Shown here: in pieces, positions 47,957 to 60,529 of the stretch
How positions within the stretch are numbered: position 1 is the first letter of the stretch
Layout of the letters: each line of letters begins with the position of its first letter
DNA from: Nymphaea colorata
Taxonomy: Eukaryota; Streptophyta; Magnoliopsida; Nymphaeales; Nymphaeaceae
Direction: 5' to 3'
DNA length: 64,000 nucleotides
NCBI RefSeq assembly: GCF_008831285.2
Contig: NC_045143.1
Coordinates: 6,953,503 to 7,017,502, forward strand
Program-made: the position numbers and the translations under genes
Notes under the pieces: model-generated
Told to the model about the DNA's origin: nothing
Database searches by the model: none
Seen by the model: only the letters and a program-made list of their open reading frames with translations

Positions 47957-50900
47957 AAAATTCAAAACGACGCAGCATTTTAGTTTTTGCGTGAGAAACT
48001 GATATTGACATCATCAATTTTAGCAAGGCAAGACTACAGAAAGGGCAACAGGCGTTACAAGCCAAAAAGGACTTCAACCAGTTATCTCAGAGACTAAATT
48101 GTAAGAAGGAAAATTGAGGATGTTCGGTAAACTCTGTAGAAGAACAAGAAAAGAAAAGAAATGCACCTCACGTATCCAGTGGCTCCAAGATTTACTCGTC
48201 GGAAAGTTGTTAGTGCAACCAAGGCAGAGCTATTGGCAGGTGCGTAGACGTCATCAGTCAGTGGCCGGAGCTTCAAATAAGAAATGAAAGGCGTTCCGCC
48301 TCCCGTTTCGACAAGACATAGATGGGTATAAGATGCTTCTGCTTGCACAATGATCTCGGACCTATATTGATGAGTTACGTTGTCCAATTTTATGTTGTTC
48401 CACAAGTCCACGCCCAGGTACAAGTCGAAACTTGGGGGAGTGTTGAGCCCGTCATAATTGCCATACATGAACGCCGCTCGAATGAAGTACCTTGCCCCAA
48501 TTGTAGCCGGAAAATAGTAACAGTTTCTTGTGTAATTTGGGAATGCTCTCACCGTCTGGTATCTCTTGTTCGTCTCCTTTAACTCAGGATCAACTTGCCT
48601 GTTGACTCCAGTGTCTACAAACCCATCATCAGACACGTATGTGAGATTGTCATTCTCATCAACATAACTTGGACTCTCAGTCAGCCCGCAGTCGATGCTT
48701 ATAAACCCTGCCACATATAATTTTCGAAGGTATTAGAGGCGTCAAGAATTTTCTCTATCAAAAGAAAACGAGCAAGAGCACACCTGCTTCTTAGTATTTA
48801 TTTAACCCCCTTCTTTCACCGCCAGCACACACACACAAGGAAGAGAGAGAGAGAGAGAGAGAACATAATGGGAATTCATTAACACAATTGAATGATGAAT
48901 AGTCACCAAGAAACAAAAAGCAAAAAATCAGCAAAAACCAAAAAATAAATAATAAATAAATAAGCCACAAAACAAAGAAAAGAAGAAAGAATGATGAAAA
49001 GAAAGATCGAAAAACTAATATGTGGCTAGGCGAAGTGCAAGATGCATATCAGCCTTTACCAAGTAGTTAAACAGAGTCTGCTGATGCTGCTGTATCTCTC
49101 AACATCCTATTGCGCTACTGTCAAATCCGCTACCAATGATTGATAAGCCATGGCCGTTAGATATATTACAACTCCAGAAGCGGGTCGTCCCCCCGGGTTC
49201 CACCACCAACCAAGTGAGATATATTACAACTCCAAACTCTTGCTCTTTCTCTTCATCGAATGTAGACAAATAATGGTACACTCTTTTCTTTTGTGGGTTG
49301 AAGGACGACCTGTTTGATTTTAAAACTAATGGCGCTTCCAATAAAACTTATGAAATGCATTTACTTGCCAGATCAGAAAAAGTTATTGGCTCCTCGTGGA
49401 CGGCTTGGAGAGAGAGAAAAGGAAATATTTTGTTTAGAAAAAAAAAATACAGAATGGTGATGATTTAATGAACCTCAGTAACTGCTGATTGCTTCAACTT
49501 GGGGTTCAGAACAGGCAACAACAGGGAACACAAACGGGGAGCTGAAGGAAGCTCCTTCGTGGATTGGAAGCTGCAAGGTGTAGGTTGAACTTGACTCGTG
49601 AATTACAATTCAGCAGGTGATTTAGGCGTCTACCGCAAATACATGGCTAAGCATTACACCCAGAAAACAAATTTTCTCCACTGGCGCTCCCCATCCCTCA
49701 TTTTTTGAGAAGATTATAGCCCTTACTAACCTTACTAAACTGGACTGCAGGCTTCTACAGGCTCAGGAAGATTCCTGGTGGTTGTCTCTTCTTGCAGAAT
49801 GCATGGAAACGAAGTTCAGATTCTGCAACGGAGCCGCTAAAGCTCATAAACTAGTAGAAACCAAAACAAACCCCCAGTTTTCGGAACCAGGAAAAACATT
49901 TCGTTTCTTTCTGATCTTTTGGAAACCATTTTCGTAGTTGATTCTTCACCTGCTAATTGCCTGAATTCATGTGTACTTGGTAAACTTTTACATATATCAC
50001 TGAGTAGACATAGTAGAATATGTGATTCCAACATGGCTACACCATGAAGAAGAAGCAAGGAGACAGAACGTCCTTACCTGTCTGTGCTCCGACGAGGAAG
50101 AAAAGGGCAGCACTGCGGAGGAGAAAGAAAAGACCACGCCGACCCATCATCACCTCCGATCGACGCCTCAATTGTCGCAAGAAAACAGAATGAAGCACTT
50201 CGCTTTCTTATGTACGGACTAGAGGTGGAGAGATCAAGATCTCCACACCAAGCAAACGGAAGATGACCAGAATTCAAAAGCAGCTAAGTCCACTACAAGT
50301 CTTTTGCAGATGGTTGCCCCTTGATGGCAGTCTTCAATTGATGATTCCCACAGCATTGAAGCGATCTGGCAAGTTGGCTCATTCTGCAGGAAGCTGCATG
50401 CCTTGACTTGGTCCTACCACTTTAAATGACTACGTGTAATGACACTGCATAGACGTTGGGTTAACAGTTGGCCAAGTCTAATCCTTTCATCTTGCAATTT
50501 AGATTTTAAAAGTTCTCGTTCACTAGAAATCGTAAAATTTACCAATTTAGTGAGAAGCAAGGCCTGAAGCATGGGCGAACAAACGAGACTAAATTATACA
50601 TTTATATTGAAAAAATATTTTCTAAAACTAAGGGACCAGGCTCAAGGAGGACCCACTCACTCACTTGAGTGAGGGGGCCGAGAAAAGAGGAAGGGCACCT
50701 GACCGTTTTTGAATAAAAGAAAGAGGGAACGAGAGTACCCTTCTCGAACTGAACTCTCGCGACACCAGCAAGAGGGGCAACGTGAGTATGTGCCAACTGT
50801 GAAGGATGGAAGGAAGAAAGAGAAGGAAGAACAAGGCAGTGGGCTTGTGCTCAGTATGAGTACATGTGCAGGGAAAGGAAATGAAGAAAACAAGAGGAAT

Positions 50901-51000
50901 GTTGATGATCTCTTTTGTAGTTTTTTTTCATGTGTTCATATTTTGTTAGGATGATTTATGCTATTTTTTGCAAGAAGAATAACACATATTGATGTCATTG
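47957..51000 (-). repeat. Tandem unit C (distal copy)
   Basis: A 3044-bp copy and the most diverged in its right half (exon 1 side and 5' flank). It is followed by unique DNA starting with a (TA)n tract, so 51001 onward is the original upstream flank. Confidence 0.95.
48167..50150 (-). CDS. Paralogue 4 alternative exons 1C-2C
   Basis: Exon 1C 50078-50150 (signal peptide with Arg for Cys: FFLLRSAALFF) and exon 2C 48167-48707 (protein identical to 2B). Open, with intact splice sites. It sits next to the unduplicated upstream flank, so its promoter has the most complete ancestral context. Splicing to exon 3 would need a 6.4-kb intron that skips the B and A exons. Confidence 0.7.
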
Positions 51001-51006
51001 TACAGT

Positions 51007-51008
<2 letters not shown>

Positions 51009-51051
<43 letters not shown>
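51009..51051. repeat. (TA)n microsatellite at the right edge of the triplication
   Basis: About 20 TA units starting 9 bp after the end of unit C. Confidence 0.95.
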
Positions 51052-51054
<3 letters not shown>

Positions 51055-54000
51055 TGGTTTTTTATTTCATTATTGAGGATCTTTTTGCATTATTTAACAT
51101 ATATATTTTACATATTACAGTAATATTAGTGTTGAGAATTCAACGTATTTTGCTAGCAGCAAGGTGTTTTTGATTTTTTAGCAGTTTAATGTAGTACTTC
51201 TTATAAAATCAGTTTGTTTGAATTGCTACGTGATGCTAAAAGCTGTCATTACCTGCATAATTGTTTGATATATAATTTGTTGGAGAAAATAAACATAACA
51301 TAAAATCTAAAAATTATTTGAAATGCGTTTTTTTAAATAGTTGAAATTGGACAAATGGAATTTTTAAATTGGCCAGAAAATTGGACAGCCACTGGTTTTG
51401 AGTGGAATTGGTCAGATGACTCTTGTGCATTACAGTAAGGTTGACAGTGAGGGCGGCTGGTTTAGGCCTACATGTATCCAACTTCTCTATCTACCAATCA
51501 CGTGACCATGTTATAAACGGTCTGGATTTGGGGTTGGATTACCAAATCTAAATCAAATATGGAACTCATATTATATTCATATATGTAACTGCATGTCCCA
51601 TTTGAATCTGATTAGCTATTGGATTTGAATTTGATCGATAGAAAATCAGAGTAAACTGATTTCGAGTTGGATCAGTAATCGGCCAATATCACTTAATCCA
51701 TTTATCACCGTATAGTTGGGAATGTCAATATGTGTGATTTGAATCGGTTATGAAATTGAATTGTTCTCAAAAAATTGGATATGAAAAAAAAAAATATCTA
51801 ATTAAGAAATCAGATTGGATTTGGATTAAGAGTGACATCTCATCAGATTCAGATTCAGATATACATAAACATCCAATCAGATTCAGATTCAGATTAGAAT
51901 GAGTTTTAAATAAATATGTTATATCTAATGCTTTTCCATTTTCAAAGTCATATTTTCAAAGTCATCAAGATTCCAGATCAAAATTCAGGTTTGGATATGA
52001 ATGTAAAGAATGGATTTAGTTTAGATTAAGATTGGGAAATCAGATTTCAGATTCGGATATCATTTTTCTTTGTTTGTATTTGAATTTGAAATTAAATCAT
52101 GTGAATATCCGAAAAAGCAGAAATGGTTAAAGATATATCTGATTCAAAAACGATCCATGTATATCCTTACCTACATCCTAAGAAATATAGACTTCTGTCG
52201 TGGATAAGTTTCATATCTTGCTTGACACATTGAGAGAGGCGAGTCCTTAATTTAAGCCTAAAGTTCGTCGCGAAACTAACAAATGCAATTATAAAGTCAT
52301 CCCTAATCAGTGATTCTGTATTTCGCCAAAAATCTAATATCTGTTTTAAAATTTTAAAAACAGAACCTCTTCTAATGAATATACTTCTGAAAACCGTCCA
52401 GCAAAAAATGCCAAGGTTAATTTTTAGAAGATGCGGTGCAACGATGAAAAATACGTTATAATTAGTTTTATATCTGTACTTTCAAATTTTCTGCTTTCAG
52501 TAACACATTTCTAACTTTAATATTCTTTATTAAAAATATAAAATCGTAATGCTTAGAGAATTGTGGCGATATTATGATTTGGTGTCGACACCAGATCGGG
52601 GGCATATGTTTATTTTCTCCGATTTGGAGGTGAAATTTCACCAGGGAAAAGTTTCATTTCACCTATTCCTAAAATGAGATGTGTGAAATTTATTGGTGTT
52701 TGATGGCTAAGTGAAGGATCGAAAAGAAAAACAGTTAAGCAACTAACTATTACAAATGTCATCAATTTTAATTTGAATTTCAATCATCACACGAATTTTC
52801 TTTGATGTTATGAAAGAAGACCTGTCAGTAAGTTTCAATTTTCACATCTAATGGGATGCAGAAATTGACGGTGCTGCAGAAATTTTCACATCTTAATTGC
52901 TATCTCACGGTTCTCACTCATTTTGCTTGTACAAGATACATGTTTGCATTACATGAGTGCTTGAAAACTCGTTTTGTTTAAATGTATTGTGATAATTAAA
53001 TGCAATGTGAACATTACTTTACATTGTCATTTTTTAGCCTGATAAAATCTGTATCCAAACGGTTTGAGGAAAAGGACCGAATACTCGCGTCAAGGGTCGG
53101 CAGACGAGGCCACTCGCCTAAATCGTCGGAGCAGGCCTTCTGCCATTCGCCCACACTCCTGCGGGAGATGGAGAGTGGTTGCAGAGGGGGAAGCATAGAC
53201 CTCGCCTTGGAGCTGTGTTAGCAGCGAGGGGTAAGCAAAGCAGGGATCCCGCTGGAGAAGGGAGAGTTTGGCCATCTTGCTGAGGTGGAAGGATGCTCTC
53301 TGGAGAAGAGAGATTCAAGCAGGGAGAGATGGTGTCCAGGATACTCGCTCAGGTGGAGAAGGGAGATTCAAGCGGGCAGAGATGGTGTCCAGGATGCTCG
53401 ATCAGGTGGAAGGAGATGGAGGACTCTGTTGCTGTGGCTCAGGCAGAGTGAGAAAGAAAAGAAAGACTGACCATAAATATAATGTAATGCCAGGTGAAAG
53501 TTACTTAGTGTCAGCTTAGTTATCCTCATCAAGCCACCCATTAGTACAAACAAATATCATTATCTTGGTAAATTTAAATTAGGTGGGTGAAATTTTTCTG
53601 TGTTCGATGGAGAAAGGGAAAGCCTACCATTTCCCCTCCTCTACAGTGTTTCATCCTGCAAACGAACGCCCTGCACGGACAATTGGGGCGAGGAGAGGCC
53701 CTTGCTCCCTTTAAATTTTCATAAAAACAGCTTAAAATGTTTAAGTTATTCTTACTTCTTATGCCCGTAGAGTTTTTATCTCTGTTTAATATAGGAGAAC
53801 AGGTAGCTATCAATCCTTATTTATAAGACTTAATAGGAATCATACAAGCCATAGATCAGATAGTAGATATTAAAAGTTGAAAATAGGGGAGCTATGCAAT
53901 CTTTTCAAGAGGCTAAAATACCCATCAAAGAAGAAGTATTCCCGGTCTAAGAAAACTTATTACATCATATTTTCTATATTTTCAGGCAATACAAGGGTTG

Positions 54001-54223
54001 GCAGTTACCAGTCTTCATACCATTTTGTGACGCAGTCAATTAAAGAAAAAACGCATATGGAACTCAACAGATCAACTTTCATCAGTTCCAATTGTCTGAA
54101 CGAAATTATTCAATTTGAGCACAACCACAAAAGTCAGAAATCTCATAATATGATCCCTGTACTGATCGGACCACATTGGCTTCCTCTACTGAATGTGAAG
54201 ATGGCGATGCAGAGACCTTCTCC
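51052..54223. other. Intergenic region between paralogues 4 and 5
   Basis: No gene supported. 51580-52100 is rich in GGATTTGAATTTG/GATTCAGATTCAG words. A GC-rich block at 53040-53520 has overlapping open frames in all directions and a 53-bp tandem repeat (53310-53415) but no recognisable protein. Similar sequences GTGAAATTT...GTTYGATGG at about 52683-52708 and 53585-53610 flank this block as direct repeats. Confidence 0.6.
53310..53415. repeat. 53-bp tandem repeat x 2
   Basis: The unit beginning GAGATTCAAGC (53310) repeats at 53363 with a few substitutions; a partial third unit precedes it. The period is not a multiple of three, which argues against a coding repeat. Confidence 0.8.
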
Positions 54224-54707
54224 TTATCTTGCTGTCGGGTAGATGGATGAATCAATGTCCGATTGGGCATGGCCTTCAAAGGACTGGGAAGCAAAAACTC
54301 CTTCTCTTATTGAACCCTGGCCTTCAATCTCCATGGCAGCCTTCAATCCATTCACAACTTCAGTCATGGTAGGCCTTCTAATGGCTGCCTCTTCACCACA
54401 TGCGAGGGCTATCTCTACAACCTTCCATATAGAGTTGATGTTGTATTGGCCCTGGAGCCTAGGGTCTACCAAGCTGGCGACATCTCCCCTCATAATTTTG
54501 GGGGTAACCCATTGGAGGATATGAACTCGCTGTGCTTCTAGTGTTAATATGGCACGGTGGCCTGTGATCAGCTCGAGAAGAACCATCCCAAAGCCATATA
54601 CATCACTCTTTTCTGTAAGTTTGTTTGTGTTGTAATACCTGAAATGAAAAATGAAGATGATAAACAAGAGTACGAAAGAGATAGAGGGAGAGACAGAGAC
54701 AGAGGGG

Positions 54708-54743
<36 letters not shown>

Positions 54744-56139
54744 TATTCCAGCTACAGTTCCAGCTCTGCCATGTTTTGCTGCATAGTTAGCTTAATTCAC
54801 AGACGAGAAATCGAACTCTGATTAGGATAAATTGAACAACTGCTGGTCTGCAGCAGTCAGTATGCATTAACTTGCAGCATACATATCAGTACCTATCACC
54901 GCAAATTTTGTGAGGTTAACCTCTGTTAGTATGCCTTAACATCTAACTGATGAGCAACTCTATGTACAAGTTGTAATTCCTTTTTCTGAACCGTCAGAAG
55001 CACAGCTCATGCACAATAATAACATGCAGAATATGTGGAAACAACCATGCTTTTAACTAATAGGTACAAGTACAACCATATTGTTAACTAGTGAATGCAA
55101 CCAGAAAGAGATTTTCTTCCTCAAAAAACAAAAATGTTTGCATACTCAGGGTCCACATATCCAGGGGTTCCAGCGACTGTAGTTGTCATATGAGTAATGT
55201 CGTCGGTTGCACAGATCTTTGACAGTCCAAAATCTGCAAGTTTCGCTTCTGAATTTCCATTGAGAAGGATGTTGCTTGTCTTCACATCCCTATGTATGAT
55301 TGGCAGCCTACATCCTGAATGCAGGTATTCCAGCCCTGAATCCCACATAACAATTAATTTCCGAAATGCATGATGCTTATTCATGAAAAGAAATATGGAA
55401 CCGCTTTAATATGAGTGTGAACCTTTGGCAGAGCTTAAAGCAATTTTCAGCCTTTGTTTCCAACTAAGCACCACTGAGCTCCCGGAATCCTCTGCATGAA
55501 AGGATACAAGTACTGGAGATTAGCAGTCAGCTAATTTCTCTAATTTCTTTCACCTGATCCACTTTCTTAAGTAGGACTTTCAAGGGGAACTTGTGGTTGC
55601 TTTGAAAAGAAAATGCTGTAAACTAAACCAAACAAATGATGATCATCTAGCGTTGATACCTGATAATAGCTCCCTCAAGTTTCCTCCAGACATATATTCA
55701 TAAAGTAGTATCATATTATCTCCTTCTTCACAGAATCCATGGAAAGAGACCAGGTACTTGTGATGAACTTTTGTCAACAACTTAATCTGCAAGCGTTGAA
55801 ACAAGGTTGGCTGATGAGGATGTCATGTATAACGCAGCAAGTTCTTTTGCTTCAAATTGAATTCTAGAAACAAACCTCTGCAGCAAATTCTTTGCAGCTT
55901 TGCACTGTTGTTCTGGTCAAAGTCTTGACTGCCACTTCACTGCCATCTATTAGCTTTCCATAAAACACGGTTCCAGATCCTCCTTTCCCGATCATCCTCT
56001 GGAAGTTATTAGTTATCCTCATTATGTCCTTGTATGTGAACAAATAGCTACTTTCTAATGCCAAATGGGTGTGTGTCTTTCCATTCACATTGTCGTTATC
56101 TGGCACAGAAGCAGAGATGGTTAACAGTCATGTGGTATG

Positions 56140-56171
<32 letters not shown>

Positions 56172-59100
56172 CTTAGAGAAGAATGTCGAGACTCATACTA
56201 CTGCTGGTGGTTGAACCTTGGTTCCGTCTCATATTATTCTTTCTCTGAAGGATCGAAGCTAGAATGATTCCAAGAATGAATATGAATAGAGTTGGAGCAC
56301 AAATGGAGAGCACTAGCAAAATAACATTGTGTTTCTTCTTGCAGGTTCCATCCAGACAAAGTTGGGTATAATTGTCCAGCCTGTGAGCAAGAAAACTCAT
56401 TTCTTAGACAAGGATTGACGATTAAGTAGCTGTTCATTGTTTAGGATTAATAATTTAAACCAGACCTTACTGAAAGTGATCCATCATCCATCCTCTGTTT
56501 GAGGGTACTTGGAATTGGGCCAGAAAGGTGATTACCTGATAAATCTCTGGATGCCCAGTTTTGTGTGACAATTCCATTACGCAAAAGAAGGAGAGTTAGT
56601 ATCAATCCCATGCATTAAAAAAAAAATCTAACTCTTGTGTATGTGTTAATGATGATTGAGAGATTAAAATTTTGTACCTCTTCATTATTCCTGCTTTATG
56701 CATTCATAAAGTGTAGATTCCTAATAAAGATAAAGCGAGTCCAATTCTTGTTTGTCTGAATTTTTTCCTACTTTTGGTTTCTTGAGCAGTCCGTGACGTC
56801 TGTCATGGTAGTATCAACTACTATCAAAGAACATCCGAAATTGAGAAGTACAGATTTCTTCTCAAGAGATATGCACCTAGTTGTCTCTAAGAAGTCAGTC
56901 ATATAAAGGATGGCTCATCATTGCTTCAAACTGGGGAAGTTGAAGTTCAAATGACAGGCAATCCGAAGGCAAAACTGTTGATCCAGGATTTCATTTTTCG
57001 AGAATATTACTTTTGATGATCACGTTGGAGGAGAATTGTTAAGCATACTTACAGCGTCATTAAACTTGTCATTTTTCCCAGGAAATCAGGTATGGGCCCT
57101 TCCAAGTCATTTCCCGACAAGTTCCTGCAATATCAGAAGATCAGAAATAATTTCACCTTAACAGGATCATTTGTCCATAGATTAGAAGGAAAGGTATACT
57201 CACAATGAATGAATTGATGCAAATTGATAGATATAATTGGATATGGAGCCATTTAAGCGACTATACGAGAGATCCCTGCGTAGTAATTAACATTGAACTA
57301 ATTGCGACTGTTGACAGTAAAAGGTTCACAAGAAAGACAAATCAGTGTTGCTTACAAGGAAATGATTTTTGGTGATGAAGGATTTTCATAGCTGCAGCCC
57401 AATCCATCCCAAGGGTAGCCCTGGGGAAGACATGGATCAGAATTCCAGTTTTTCTTCAAGTTGTAATGGTCTCTAGTTCCCCTGATTGCGTCAACTGCAA
57501 CGAAGATGTTTCAAGACCAACGGTGGCCAGCATCAACAAGCTTGTTATACGAAAACCAGAAATGATTCTAATTTCTATGGAATAGAGTTCCTAAAGACCC
57601 ACCATCCTGCTCGTTGGTCGCAGAGCCAGTGACATCACGTGCTTCGTAGACCTCAAGAGCATTTATAATTGGCCCACGAGTAGAAGTCTGTGTAACATTT
57701 ATTGAGAACGAATAGCTTACCAGAGTGTCAGGTGAAGTGCTGTATACGGTGTTCGAAGCAAGATATCTAAGAACTAAAGAATCTAACCAAGGTTGTCCAT
57801 TCTTGGTGATTGTGAGATTTCTTGTTTGGTTTCCTTTGTAGTCTATCAGCTCCGCAAAATGGAAGAAAGCATAGATGCGAGCACTGGGTTTCGTGTTCCA
57901 TTTGATTGTGATGGGACCGGGTGAGGTCACAGCAGTCTGCATAATGGCAGTGGGCCGTCCAAATCTCTTGGTAGAGTCTTCCTTTACTTCCAGATTTGTG
58001 ATAAGTGGAGTCCCATATAGATTGTGGTCTGGTGTCCATATACGATCATAGGGATCAGCAGGAAACCTGTGTGCCATAGTTGAACCTTTATTTTTCAAAA
58101 TTTTCAGAAGAAAATGGATGAATTTTATTTCGTTATTTACAACAAACAGAAATCGGAGTCACCTTCCACGAAGGGCAACAATGCAAGTTGCAAACAGAAT
58201 GAAGACGCAAGCAAGTTTTTTTTTTTTTTTTTTTAGAAGTGTTTTTCTTTTGGTTTTTTGATATTTCTGTAAGGAACGTGAGGTATTTTGGCATCTTTTG
58301 TCTGTAAATGTATAAGTTTCAGTTAAGCACTCCAATGTATAGCGAAGTAGGAACCATCTTCAGTTTCAGAATGGGAGGCAATTTTGCGTGTAATTAAAAC
58401 ACGTGCAACGGCCGTGACTGTGGACCAGGTTCATCTGGACTACTCCAAACCCGAAGTCAAGGTTAGCTCAGTCCACCCCAGGCCTGCTAGGTGAAAATTT
58501 AAAAAATATAATTTTAAGATAATAATATATAACATAATTAATCATAATAAAATGTATAATTATATGTAATATGTATATTAAAAAAATATTATTAAAAATA
58601 AGTTATTGGACCTGGACCAACAACTTGTCAGCGAGCCTAGTGCTTAATATTCAGGCTCACCTCACTTCCTTGAGGAAGTCAGCCCATATATTCTAAGCTG
58701 GGTTTAATTTACTAGACTTTCTAAAGGAACCTTGGACTAAAAACTATGGAGCATTTGAAGTCCTTGGCTGAATCCAGCGGAGTCACAGCTAGGCCTGGGC
58801 ATCGGGTCGGCCGGATGTCCAAAACTCGAGCTCGAGCCAGGCTCAGTTACAATAAAAAATATTTTTTAAAATTTAAAATATTTTTTGAATATAAAATATA
58901 TTAAAAATAATAAAATATATATTATTAATTAAAGATAATATTTAAAATCTATCGGGCCAAATCAGGTACCCATCCGTCAACCCGGGCCTGTTTTCTTGGG
59001 TATGGGCCTGGGCCCGATGCCCACCTCTAGTGATGGCCAGTATTGGTGAATTTGCTGATACTTACCATATCTCCTGACTCTCAATTTCTAAAATTTTTGT

Positions 59101-60529
59101 AGTACTTATTTTTTTCTTTTCTTAAATGTAAGAAGAAAGAAATAAATAGATGTGCCCTATTTCTCTAGCTATGTCTAGATATGCAAACACTAGTTTCTTA
59201 AGGGGCCATATAGTTATAGTAACAGTTTGTAACTGTACCATGAGTCAGTCCCAAAGTTGGTGACAGTTACATGAAATATATATTGTAACACAATCACAGT
59301 GTCCCATGAATCTACTCCAGTATTGGAAGTAGATTCATTTAACAGTAACTACCAAATGACCGCTAAGGTAAGCTGCTAAATAGCGTCTGATAAAAAAGAA
59401 TCCATGAGCGAAAATTGCATAAAGACAGCACCTTGATTCTTTGGTAGATCCGAAGTCGATTCTCTTGAAGGTCACAAGCGATGATCCGTTGGCAGGTGAG
59501 TATATACCATCATATGGCCGAAGTTCCAAAGCTGATATGAACGGCGTGCTGTTGCCCGTCTTAAGCAAACACACTGATAGGGAAGTTGAGGTTGCACTCT
59601 TGATTATCTCGGTTCGTAAAACATGAGTTGCATTATCCAGCTGAATCGTGTTCCAGAGGTCTAGCCCCATGTAGATGTCGAATTTTGGAACCGAGCTCAA
59701 CCCGTCGTAATTCCCATACATGAAGGAAGCTCGGACCATGTATCTCGAGCCTGAAGTCAAGGGTTCTAAACTGTAGCAGTTCCTTGTATACTGTGGAAAG
59801 CTTCTTACTGTTTGGTAGATTCGTGGACTGCTGGTCACATAGTCCGTAGAGATTTGGTTCGCAACTCCACTGGATATATATGAATGGTCAGAGGTGTAAA
59901 ATAGACCAATATCAGTACTGTTGTAGCTTGTACCATCTGGGGTGCCACAGTCCAAACTGATAAAACCTGCAGGGAGCAAAGAGACGACGTTTGGTGGACC
60001 AGAATTAATGACGCTTTCTCAATCAATTCATTCATTAAGGCGAGCGTTTGATATACTTAGAATCATGAAATTGTAGAATCAAATGCCAATTTTTTTAAGG
60101 AATTGGAATTACTAAACAAACGTGGTATTTTTGTTTTCCGAATTAAAAAAACTAAAACCTAAAATTTTGATTTCAATCTAATTTGAAGATGAATTAAGAT
60201 TTTGAAATTTTGGTTCTTGAGTCAAAATTTCAAACCATCAAACACCCTCCTAAGGCTCCATTCGGGAGTCTTACATTCCATCCCATGATGATGGAGATAC
60301 GATTTCTGCAACAGAAGTGCAAGGGTTGCTATGTTTCCGCATCTCTCGTTTGATTCACCCGTTGATCGTTGGAACAGTAGGGGGGCCTTCGTTCCAGATG
60401 TGTTTTGCTGGACATCAACCCCACACTTGATAACTATGGGAATGATCTAGTGTCCTTACCTTCTTGAGCTGCTACTTGAAGATGGAAGGCAGCAAGAAAT
60501 AGCAGAAAGAAGCAGCCCCATGCCATCAT
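54224..60529 (-). CDS. RLK paralogue 5: complete malectin-LRR receptor-like Ser/Thr kinase (LRR-I family)
   Basis: Thirteen minus-strand exons: 60460-60529, 59432-59966, 57603-58066, 57356-57494, 57204-57275, 57053-57124, 56466-56546, 56199-56380, 55876-56099, 55660-55786, 55423-55491, 55146-55335, 54224-54638. The sum is 2640 nt, in phase, 879 aa. Signal peptide [20 protein letters not shown]; malectin-like domain about 24-356 ([27 protein letters not shown]); NSDPCLP; LRRs to about 477; TM about 497-520 ([19 protein letters not shown]); kinase with [11 protein letters not shown] (about 575-585), VAVK Lys about 596, HRD about 693-695 ([10 protein letters not shown]), DFG about 713-715, GTPGYVDPE and [14 protein letters not shown] has the Arg of RD kinases, so activity regulated by activation-loop phosphorylation is expected. 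It is the only complete receptor kinase in the cluster. Ligand and pathway cannot be read from sequence; relatives act in immunity, symbiosis or growth. Confidence 0.9.
54711..54742. repeat. (GA)n tract in a kinase intron of paralogue 5
   Basis: AGAGAG-rich intronic tract just 5' of the last coding exon. Confidence 0.85.
56138..56170. repeat. (TA)n-rich tract in the intron between TM and kinase exons
   Basis: TATATA runs with one GTA interruption. Confidence 0.85.
58790..59029. mobile_element. hAT-like MITE in intron 2 of paralogue 5
   Basis: A 240-bp element with inverted ends TAG-x3-TGGGCATCGGG, flanked by a degraded 8-bp duplication (GTCACAGC / GTGATGGC). The AT-rich core has no coding capacity. 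TAGxGGTGGGC-type ends and 8-bp TSDs fit the hAT superfamily. Confidence 0.55.
60031..60258. mobile_element. Possible Tourist/Harbinger-like MITE in intron 1 of paralogue 5
   Basis: The ends AGGCGAGCGTTTGAT (left) and ATCAAACACCCTCCT (right) form an imperfect inverted repeat beside TAAGG on both sides; the interior is AT-rich with AAATTTTGATT words. A similar right end (TCAAACACCCTGATAG) occurs near 8748. Confidence 0.4.

Noticed and set aside
41840..51000. CRISPR-like or satellite interpretation of the regular 3-kb repetition
   Set aside because: The units are gene segments with exons and introns, not short repeats with spacers.
53000..53553. Several overlapping 60-83 codon ORFs
   Set aside because: Open frames in all directions in a GC-rich tandem-repeat block, with no domain and a period not divisible by three.
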